A DNA stretch of 15,498 bases from JAWLCG01 sp041687295. GTDB lineage: Bacteria > Planctomycetota > Phycisphaerae > SM23-33 > FEN-1343. Numbering within the stretch: the first letter of the stretch is position 1; each line of letters opens with the position of its first letter. Below, piece by piece: positions 1 to 7,374 of the stretch. The stretch lies in the NCBI GenBank assembly GCA_041687295.1, contig JAWLCG010000082.1, positions 1-15,498 on the forward strand, given 5' to 3'. Made by a program: the position numbers and the translations under genes. The notes under the pieces were generated by a model. That model was not told where the DNA came from, made no database searches, and was given only the letters and a program-made list of their open reading frames with translations.

Positions 1-3
1 CGA

Positions 4-69
4 GGTTCCGCGTGCCGCGATGACGGATCGCCCGTCGAACCGCCGGGCGCCCTCGCGGCACGCAGAACC
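4..69. repeat. Short inverted repeat at the left edge
   Basis: Arms of 17 bases at 4-20 and 53-69 are reverse complements with one mismatch, separated by 32 bases that include a smaller CGCCCG/CGGGCG pair. It lies in the gene-free 196 bases downstream of the HD-domain gene. I see no coding sequence in this stretch. It resembles the extragenic palindromes elsewhere in the window, and no T-run follows on either strand, so it is not called a terminator. Confidence 0.6.
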
Positions 70-132
70 GCTCCGCTACGCTCCGCGAACCTACGTGCCC
101 TACGTGTCGGGCCCGTTTTCGTCGTCTGAATG

Positions 133-168
133 TGCGGCCAGGGCCGCATGGGCAACTCTGTGGCCCAT
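133..168. repeat. Two adjacent palindromes downstream of the HD-domain gene
   Basis: TGCGGCC at 133-139 is matched by GGCCGCA at 142-148, and directly next to it ATGGGC at 148-153 is matched by GCCCAT at 163-168 with a 9-base loop. They lie about 30 bases past the HD-domain stop codon and could fold at the 3' end of that transcript. There is no T-run to make a canonical intrinsic terminator. Confidence 0.5.
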
Positions 169-196
169 CTTCCTCGACGGCGGCCCAGGGCCCGCC

Positions 197-820
197 CTAC
201 TCCGCCAGGTAGCCGCGGGCGATGGCGTCGGCGATCAGGCCCTGGACGAACCGCCACAGCTCCGGTCCGCCGGCGGCGATGTGGCGGTTGCGGTCGCGGA
301 CCTGGGCCGCCCGCACGCCGTGCTTGCGCCAGGCGGCGCCCTGAGTGGCGTAGTTGTGCATCAGCGGCTGGAGGCGGTCCAGGGCGGCGGCGTAGCGGGC
401 CTCGGGGCTCTGGCGGGCCTCGAACTCGTCCCACAGCCCTCGCACCCAGTCGCGCTGGTCGGCCGGCAGCAGGCCGAAGATGCGGTCGGCCGCCTGCCGC
501 TCGCGCTGCAGCTTGGTGGCCTGGCCGGCGTCGTCGTAGCAGAAGGTGTCGCCCGCGTCGATCTCGACCAGGTCGTGCACCACCACCATCTGCATCACCC
601 GCGTCACGTCGATGGGCCCCGCGGCGTGCTCGGCCAGCAGCGGGGCCATCAGCGCCAGGTGCCACGAGTGCTCCGCGTCGTTCTCGCGGCGCGAGCCGTC
701 GGTCAGCAACGTCTGGCGGAGGATGTGCTTGACCTTGTCCACCTCCAGCACGAACCGCAGCTGCTCGGTGAGGCGGTCGTTGTCGCACGGCGGCAGGGCG
801 GGCGGGTCGTTGCGGGTCAT
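197..820 (-). CDS. HD-domain phosphohydrolase (YfbR/HDDC2-like, HD_3 type)
   Basis: A 207-residue protein of the metal-dependent HD superfamily. The family motifs are visible in order: E50-H51 in the AEHSWHLAL helix, H82-D83 in VVVHDLVEIDAGD with E86 and D91 following, and a late D148 in ALDRLQP. This spacing matches the YfbR/HDDC2 5'-deoxynucleotidase group, which removes phosphate from deoxynucleoside monophosphates in the cytoplasm; the substrate here is inferred only from family. There is no signal peptide or membrane segment. The start at 820 was chosen because ATGA overlaps the stop of the upstream sulfatase, the usual arrangement for translational coupling. The frame stays open upstream, but that part is the sulfatase gene read out of frame. 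Length is normal for the family. Confidence 0.88.
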   Translation of the reverse strand: MTRNDPPALPPCDNDRLTEQLRFVLEVDKVKHILRQTLLTDGSRRENDAEHSWHLALMAPLLAEHAAGPIDVTRVMQMVVVHDLVEIDAGDTFCYDDAGQATKLQRERQAADRIFGLLPADQRDWVRGLWDEFEARQSPEARYAAALDRLQPLMHNYATQGAAWRKHGVRAAQVRDRNRHIAAGGPELWRFVQGLIADAIARGYLAE

Positions 821-2217
821 GCGTCCCCCGATCCGTCGGTATCGTAGTCGATCCAGTCGCCCCGCGCGCGGTGCCAGACCGCACAGAGGCCGTGCAGCTC
901 GCGGCACAGCTCGGCCGCGGCCGGGTCGGCGGCGAGGTTGGTCATCTCCAGCGGGTCGGCGTCCAGGTCGAACAGCTCGACCTGCCCGTGCCCGCCGTAG
1001 ACGTACTTGTGTCGGCCCCGCACGACGCACCGGCGGATGTCGCCGCGGTAGCGGTTGCCGCTGTACTGGCTGAACACGGGCCGATCGGGCAGCGGGGCCT
1101 GGCCTCGCAGCACCGGCGCGAGCGAGAGTCCGTCGAGCCCCTCGCGGGCGGGCAGGCCCAGCAGTTCGCCCAGCGTGGGCACCAGGTCCAGGTGCGAGAC
1201 GCACGTGGCGTGCTCGGCCGTTCGGATGCCCGGCCCGCTCAGCAGCAGCGGCACGCGGATGGCGGGCTCGTACATCTCCATCTTCTGGTACATCGCGTGC
1301 TGGCCGAGATGGTCGCCGTGGTCAGCGGTGAAGGCCACCACCGTCCGCTCGGCCTGGCCGGTGGCGTCCAGGGCCTCCAGCAGTCGGCCCAGGCAGTCGT
1401 CGGCCAGGCGGACCAGGCCCAGGTGCGCCGCCCACACCCGCCGCCACTGCTCGAGCGGCACGTCGGTGCCCAGCTGGGCGGCCACGCCGTCGCGCCATGA
1501 GGAGGGCTCGCCCTCGGCCACGCGCCCGACGTTGGCGGGCAGGTCCAGGGCGGCCGGGTCGAACAGCGAGGCGTAGGGCTCTGGCACGCGCAGCGGGGGG
1601 TGTGGCGCCCACAGCTGCACCATCAGCGCCCAGGGCCGATCGGCCGGCGGGTTGCGGAGGAAGGCCTCCGCCTGGCGGGCGTAGAAGCTGTCGAGGAAGT
1701 CCTCCGCCTCGCCTGGCCAGGGGCCCGTGCGGGTGTTGGAGTAGGCCGCCCGCTCGCGATGGCCGCCGTAGTTGTCGAGGATGTCGCTGCGGTAGTCGCT
1801 CGCGTCGCCGCCGGCCAGGCCGCGGTCGGCGGCGTACTGGCGGTACTGCTCGTTGGAGCACCACAGGGCGAAGTCGACCCTTTCGCGGAGCGTCGGCTGC
1901 AGGCGGACGTGGTCGACGCCGACGTGGGCGACGGCGTAGCCGGCCTCGGCGAGGTCCTGGTGCAGGGGCCGCCAGTCGCCTGCAGTCTCGCCGGGCCAGT
2001 CGTTGGTGACCACGCCGTTGCGCGTGGGGTAGAGCCCCGTCGCCAGGGCCGTCCGGGCCGGCACGCACAGCGGGCAGGTATTGTACGCCCGGGTGAAGCG
2101 GGCCGATCGGCCGGTGAGGCGGCTGAGGTTCGGCGTCACCTCCAGGCCCGCCTGGACCATGCCCAGGCTGTCGGCCCGCTGGTGGTCGGTCATCATCAGC
2201 AGCAGGTTGGGTGGCAT
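817..2217 (-). CDS. Sulfatase 1 (S1 family, Cys-type, no signal peptide)
   Basis: A 466-residue alkaline-phosphatase-fold sulfatase, expected to hydrolyse sulfate esters. The formylglycine site is C51-V-P-A-R55, fitting the C-x-P-x-R maturation signal. D11 in TDHQRADSLG and D299-H300 in TADHGDHLG are the calcium-site positions, with H206 (APHPP) and K312 in the usual places. The D-x-Q-R-x-D opening suggests the choline-sulfatase/phosphonate-monoesterase branch of S1; the actual substrate is unknown. Oddity: the loop normally reading GKxH reads G100-V-D-H103, so the sulfate-contacting lysine is absent. The protein starts directly with the catalytic core, so a cytoplasmic location is inferred. 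Its start follows a GGAGA ribosome site 5 bases upstream. It is 182 bases from argH and coupled to the HD gene. Maturation needs FGE or anSME, neither of which is in the window. Confidence 0.93.
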   Translation of the reverse strand: MPPNLLLMMTDHQRADSLGMVQAGLEVTPNLSRLTGRSARFTRAYNTCPLCVPARTALATGLYPTRNGVVTNDWPGETAGDWRPLHQDLAEAGYAVAHVGVDHVRLQPTLRERVDFALWCSNEQYRQYAADRGLAGGDASDYRSDILDNYGGHRERAAYSNTRTGPWPGEAEDFLDSFYARQAEAFLRNPPADRPWALMVQLWAPHPPLRVPEPYASLFDPAALDLPANVGRVAEGEPSSWRDGVAAQLGTDVPLEQWRRVWAAHLGLVRLADDCLGRLLEALDATGQAERTVVAFTADHGDHLGQHAMYQKMEMYEPAIRVPLLLSGPGIRTAEHATCVSHLDLVPTLGELLGLPAREGLDGLSLAPVLRGQAPLPDRPVFSQYSGNRYRGDIRRCVVRGRHKYVYGGHGQVELFDLDADPLEMTNLAADPAAAELCRELHGLCAVWHRARGDWIDYDTDGSGDA

Positions 2218-2309
2218 GGGGTCTCCGGTGGCTGGGGCCAGGGGATCCTGATTTTTGATTGCAGATCTTCGAGGACACGCGCCCCGGCTTGTGTCTTACC
2301 CATAGAAGG

Positions 2310-2347
2310 CTCTGTGTCTTCCTCTGTGTCCTCTGTGCCTCTGTGGC
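2310..2347. repeat. Degenerate tandem CTCTGTG repeat
   Basis: Four head-to-tail copies of CTCTGTG begin at 2310, 2322, 2331 and 2339, followed by TCTTC, TC, C and GC. They sit in the 182-base gap between argH and sulfatase 1, which also has an AT-rich patch at 2250-2263. From memory, similar CACAGAG-type repeats are scattered in intergenic regions of several bacterial phyla; that is not checked here. There are no constant-length spacers, so it is not a CRISPR. Confidence 0.6.
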
Positions 2348-2371
2348 CCATCCTCGCTGTTTCTTCCTCCC

Positions 2372-2399
2372 CGCCGGGCCTCGCTCCGCTCGACCCGGC

Positions 2400-2405
<6 letters not shown>
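2372..2405. repeat. Dispersed 34-bp repeat, copy 1 (overlaps argH stop)
   Basis: This 34-base element, with GCCGGG and CCCGGC arms at 2373-2378 and 2395-2400, recurs at 9093-9126 with one mismatch (C at 2386, G at 9107). Here it runs over the argH stop codon at 2400-2402, so the repeat supplies the end of the reading frame. Two near-identical copies in one 15 kb window, both at gene 3' ends, indicate an interspersed palindromic (REP-like) family. Confidence 0.75.
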
Positions 2406-3803
<1,398 letters not shown>

Positions 3804-3871
3804 AGGGATCAGGCCTCCTCAAAGCGCCCGAGGGTAGCCGCTGAGGCCCCGCCTGTCAACGCGGGCCAATT

Positions 3872-4050
3872 GATCGTCTGCCTGTCGGACGTCTGGGCCC
3901 GGTGCGGTCGACCGGGCGAGAAGGTGGGGCTCCGCTTTGCTGCGCCCCAGCCTACGGCCAAGGGCATCTCGTAGGCTGGGGCGCAGCGTTAGCGCAGCCC
4001 CACCTTCGCCCGGGCCAGGGCTTGCCTGGATACGCAATGGACAGACGATC
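3872..4050. repeat. Large nested inverted repeat between glycyl radical enzyme gene and argH
   Basis: The inner arms are 3912-3956 and 3970-4013, about 45 bases each with a few mismatches and a 13-base loop. Outside them GATCGTCTG at 3872-3880 matches CAGACGATC at 4042-4050, which runs into the glycyl radical enzyme stop codon. The transcript of that gene would fold into a long stable hairpin just after its stop. No T-run follows, so a role as an intrinsic terminator is not supported; 3'-end protection or a mobile palindromic element is as likely. It fills most of the 246-base gap before argH, and no gene is seen there. Confidence 0.8.
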
Positions 4051-6134
4051 TACCGGTGCGCCCGACGGCGGATGACGTCGGCCTGCACCTCGCGGCTCAG
4101 GCGGGTGAAGTAGGCTGAAAAGCCGCTCACCCGCACCACCAGGTGGCCGAACTGCTCGGGGTGGGCCTGGGCCTGCTCGAGGGTCTCCTGGCCGGTGAAG
4201 TTGAACTGCAGCTGCGGGATCCGCCGCTCGACGAAGAACCGCGTCAGGGCCTCGAACCGCTGGGCGCCGTCGTCGCCCTGGAAGAATTGCGGCTCGAACT
4301 TCATGTTGATCACCGTGCCGGTCAGCACGCGGCGGTAGTCCGGCACGGCCACCGACTGCAGAAACGCGGTGGGGCCCTTGCGGTCGCGCCCGAACGCGGG
4401 TGAGGCCGCGTCCGAGAGCGGCTCGCCCGCCCGGCGCCCGTCCGGCGTGGCGCCGACCTCGCGCCCGGCCGAGATGTTCTGCACGTTGGCCGCCATCGCC
4501 GAGACGAACCGCCCGCCGCCGGGCAGCGTGTGTTCGAGGCAGGCGTCGCTGGTCATTCGCACGACCCAGGCCGCCAGCGTGTCGACGGCCGGCTCGTCGT
4601 TGCCGTACTTCGGCGCCCGCTCCAGCAGCTGCCGGCGGAGCGGCTCGTGGCCGACGAAGTCCGCGGCCAGGGCCTCCAGCAGCGTCGGCAGCTCGACGGC
4701 CCGCTGCTCGAACACCAGCGCCCGCACGGCCGAGAGCGAATCAGCCAGCGTGGCCAGGCCCATGATGGCGATGCCATGAAGGCGCCCGTACAGGGCCCCG
4801 CCGTCGTTGACGTCGCGGGCTCGGCCGATGCAGTCGCGCGTCAGGGCCGAGAGGAACGGGTCGGGGAAACGCTCGACGGGGAAGCGGGCGATGTACCGGC
4901 TGACGCCCGCGGCGTGCTCGGCCAGGGCGGCGCGGATCTCCTCGCTCAGCAGCTCCAGCAGCCGATCGAAGGTGGGCTCGGCCTCTTGGGCCAGCCGCTG
5001 CAGGGCGGGCTGGAGGTAGCGCGGCGTGTTGAATCGGCTGTCGGACCAGGCGGGCTGGCGGCCGGGGAGCATCGTCTCGATGCAGCCGACCATGCACGCG
5101 TCCCTCGCGTCGGCCGGCGGGATGCCGATCTCTTCCAGCCCCGCCTGCAGGACATGGTCGTTGAAGATGGCCGGGAACCCCACGCCCGTGCGGATGCACT
5201 CGAAGCACGCCCGGTGGAACCGCCGCCCCGAGCCGTCGTGGAAGCGGGCCGAGAGATTCGTGTGCGGCGAGAGCACGCGGGCCGTCGCCTCCAGGCACAG
5301 GTAGGACAGCTCGTTGGTGGCGTCGGTGCCGTCGGGTTTCAGCCCGCCGATGCAGATGTTGGTGACCTCGCCAAGCTCCTCGATGCGGGCCCAGAGGTGG
5401 CACAGCAGCTCCAGGGCGTCCTCGCGGGTGAGTCGGCCGGCGGCAAGGTCCGCCTCGTAGAAGGGCCAGGCCCACTGGTCCAGCCGGCCCAGGGCGTTAT
5501 GGGCCCGGCCCTCGCTGACGAAGGCGATGTGCGTCAGCCAGACCAGCTGCAGGGCCTCGGCGAAGCTCCGCGGCGGGTGTCGGCTGATGTGGCGCAGGGC
5601 CTCGGCCAGGGCTGGGTCGTCGCCGGCGAGGGCCTCGTGGCGGGCGATGAAGCGCGAGAAGGCCTCCAGCGAAATCCGCATGCCCTCCAGCGTCGCCCAC
5701 TCGGCCGGCGCGGTGTGGGCCCGGGCCGACTCGGCCACGCGGGCCAGTAGCCCCTCGATGCCCTCGGCCAGCAGCGTGGGGTAATCGGCCAGCGTGTGGT
5801 CGAAGCCGGCCCAGAAGTCGCGCTGGCCCCGGGCGGCGTGCTCGGCGAGGGCCTGGCGGTAGGCCTCCTCGTCCACGTCGGCCGGCAGGGGCCCGCAGAA
5901 CCCCGCCCGGCTGCCCACGATCCGCTCGCCGGCGTAGCCCGTCAGCTCGACGGCGTCCAGCACGGCCTCGAAGGCGCGGGCGCGGACGATCGGCTCGGGC
6001 TGGTCGGCATAGCGGCCGAAGGCCTCCGCCCGCCACAGGGGGCGAAGGTCATGCCCGGCCGGCCGGGCGGCGTTGTACTGCCGCGTCTGCTCGAGCACGG
6101 CCTGCCAGCTGGGGGCGGGAATCGTGGTGGACAT
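4050..6134 (-). CDS. Glycyl radical enzyme, dehydratase/lyase-type active site, substrate unknown
   Basis: A 694-residue member of the pyruvate formate-lyase/glycerol dehydratase superfamily: oxygen-sensitive, cytoplasmic, using a glycyl radical to make a thiyl radical that abstracts substrate hydrogen. The thiyl cysteine is C351 in MVGCIETMLPG and the radical glycine is G671 in VVRVSGFSAYF. The motif G-C-x-E, with E353, D365 fourteen residues after the cysteine, H212 and H113, aligns with catalytic C433, E435, D447, H281 and H164 of B12-independent glycerol dehydratase. Pyruvate formate-lyase has Cys-Cys, so that label is unlikely. Two contact positions differ: N213 for S282 and S364 for H446. 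It is about 90 residues shorter than usual, 51 lost before H113 and 31 more before C351. A GAGGA ribosome site supports the start. The neighbour 64 bases upstream is an MDR dehydrogenase. The essential radical-SAM activase is not in the window. Confidence 0.92.
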   Translation of the reverse strand: MSTTIPAPSWQAVLEQTRQYNAARPAGHDLRPLWRAEAFGRYADQPEPIVRARAFEAVLDAVELTGYAGERIVGSRAGFCGPLPADVDEEAYRQALAEHAARGQRDFWAGFDHTLADYPTLLAEGIEGLLARVAESARAHTAPAEWATLEGMRISLEAFSRFIARHEALAGDDPALAEALRHISRHPPRSFAEALQLVWLTHIAFVSEGRAHNALGRLDQWAWPFYEADLAAGRLTREDALELLCHLWARIEELGEVTNICIGGLKPDGTDATNELSYLCLEATARVLSPHTNLSARFHDGSGRRFHRACFECIRTGVGFPAIFNDHVLQAGLEEIGIPPADARDACMVGCIETMLPGRQPAWSDSRFNTPRYLQPALQRLAQEAEPTFDRLLELLSEEIRAALAEHAAGVSRYIARFPVERFPDPFLSALTRDCIGRARDVNDGGALYGRLHGIAIMGLATLADSLSAVRALVFEQRAVELPTLLEALAADFVGHEPLRRQLLERAPKYGNDEPAVDTLAAWVVRMTSDACLEHTLPGGGRFVSAMAANVQNISAGREVGATPDGRRAGEPLSDAASPAFGRDRKGPTAFLQSVAVPDYRRVLTGTVINMKFEPQFFQGDDGAQRFEALTRFFVERRIPQLQFNFTGQETLEQAQAHPEQFGHLVVRVSGFSAYFTRLSREVQADVIRRRAHR

Positions 6135-6198
6135 CGCTGGGTCCTCAGGTCTCTGGTGTGCGGTCTACGGTAACGCCCGGCACCGTTCTATTCTAGCT

Positions 6199-7311
6199 CT
6201 AGTCGCTGAAGACGGCCTTGACGCTTTGGCCGGCGGACGCGGTGGCGCAGGCGGCGTTGGCGTCGGCGACGGCGTAGCGGTGCGTGATGCAGTCGGCCAG
6301 CGGCTTGTGCAGCTCGGGGTGGCGCTTGAGGAACCGCAGGTAGGCCTCGATGTCGGCCAGGCGGTACTGCGCGCTGCCGAAGAGGGAGATGGCCTTGAAC
6401 GTCAGCATCTGCGGCTGGATCTCGACCGGGCCGCTCAGCGAGTACTGTCCGGGCACGAGGTAGCGCCCCAGTGTGCGGACCAGGGCGAGCCCCTCGGGCA
6501 GAGCGGCTGGGGCGCCGCTGGCCTCGATGACGGTGTCGGCCCCGTCGCCCCGGCGGAGGCGCTTGGCCCAGGCCTGGACCTCGGCGGCGCGGCTCTCGGG
6601 GGTGCCCTCGCGGTAGTCCCAGAGCTTCTTGGCGCCGAGCCGCCTGGCGAGGGTCATGCGGGCCGGATTGGCGGCCGAGCCGATCGCACCGACCGTACAG
6701 CCGGCGGCGGCCGCGTAGGCGATGGCGAACAGGCCCACTGGCCCGGTGCCCTGGACGATGACCAGCTCGCCCTCGCGGACGCCGCCGGCGCGGGTGAAGG
6801 CCTGGATCACCGTCGGGCCCGCGCAGGGGAAGGCGGCCACCGCGTCGAGGTCCAGCCCGGCCGGCACGCGGACGAGGTTGGCCGCCGGCTGGTAGAGCGC
6901 CTCGGCGAACCCGCCCAGAAGGTGCGGCGCCTCGGCCGGGTCGCGGAAATTCGTGACGGTGAAGTTCAGGCAATTGGCCTGCCCGCCCTGGCGACACGAG
7001 AAGCACGCCCCGCACGCGTCGGCCACGCAGGCGATGGCGGTCTGGCCCACCTTGAGCCGCCGGCCCAGCCCGTCGAGCTCGGCCCTGGGGCCCAGGGCGT
7101 CGATCTCGCCGATGAACTCATGGCCCGGGATGATCGGCGGCCCAACCGGCAGCCGGCCCTGCAGGATGTGCAGGTCCGTCCCGCAGATGCCGCTGCGCTT
7201 GAGCCGCAGGCGCACCATGGAGCCCCGCGGTTTCGTCAGCGGGTAGGCCCGGACGTCCAACGGCTCGTTGGAGCCCGTGAAAACGGCCGCCTGTGCTGTC
7301 TGCTCAATCAT
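6199..7311 (-). CDS. Zinc-dependent MDR alcohol/polyol dehydrogenase
   Basis: A 370-residue medium-chain dehydrogenase that would oxidise a secondary alcohol or reduce a carbonyl with NAD(P). Catalytic zinc ligands are seen at C43 (GICGTDLH), H64-E65 (IPGHEFIGE) and probably C163 (FPCAGPT). The structural zinc loop has four cysteines, C100, C103, C106 and C114. The nucleotide fold has G188-T-G-P-V-G193. The layout resembles threonine 3-dehydrogenase and sorbitol dehydrogenase, but the substrate cannot be read from the sequence. GGGAGG lies 6 bases before the start. It is 63 bases after sulfatase 2 and 64 bases before the glycyl radical enzyme, so the three are probably co-transcribed; it could act on the substrate or product of that enzyme. 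Confidence 0.92.
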   Translation of the reverse strand: MIEQTAQAAVFTGSNEPLDVRAYPLTKPRGSMVRLRLKRSGICGTDLHILQGRLPVGPPIIPGHEFIGEIDALGPRAELDGLGRRLKVGQTAIACVADACGACFSCRQGGQANCLNFTVTNFRDPAEAPHLLGGFAEALYQPAANLVRVPAGLDLDAVAAFPCAGPTVIQAFTRAGGVREGELVIVQGTGPVGLFAIAYAAAAGCTVGAIGSAANPARMTLARRLGAKKLWDYREGTPESRAAEVQAWAKRLRRGDGADTVIEASGAPAALPEGLALVRTLGRYLVPGQYSLSGPVEIQPQMLTFKAISLFGSAQYRLADIEAYLRFLKRHPELHKPLADCITHRYAVADANAACATASAGQSVKAVFSD

Positions 7312-7374
7312 GCCTTGCCTCCCAGGCTTTCCAATCAGGAATACCGAATGCCACGCAATCTGACAATGCAGGCG

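Noticed and set aside
820..1204. Longer HD-domain protein starting at 1204
   Set aside because: The added 128 residues are the sulfatase gene read in another frame, arginine/proline-rich without homology, while the ATGA start fits the family length.
2310..2347. CRISPR-like array
   Set aside because: Units are 7-12 bases, directly abutting, with no spacers of constant length and no cas genes.
3912..4013. Intrinsic terminator for the glycyl radical enzyme transcript
   Set aside because: The hairpin is strong but far longer than usual, and no U-run follows on the transcript strand.
3819..4037. A 72-codon minus-strand frame in the glycyl radical enzyme-argH gap
   Set aside because: It is made almost wholly of the large inverted repeat, and I see no ribosome site or family resemblance.
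4050..6134. Calling the glycyl radical enzyme pyruvate formate-lyase
   Set aside because: Pyruvate formate-lyase uses adjacent cysteines; here the motif is G-C-I-E with a downstream Asp, as in dehydratases and lyases.
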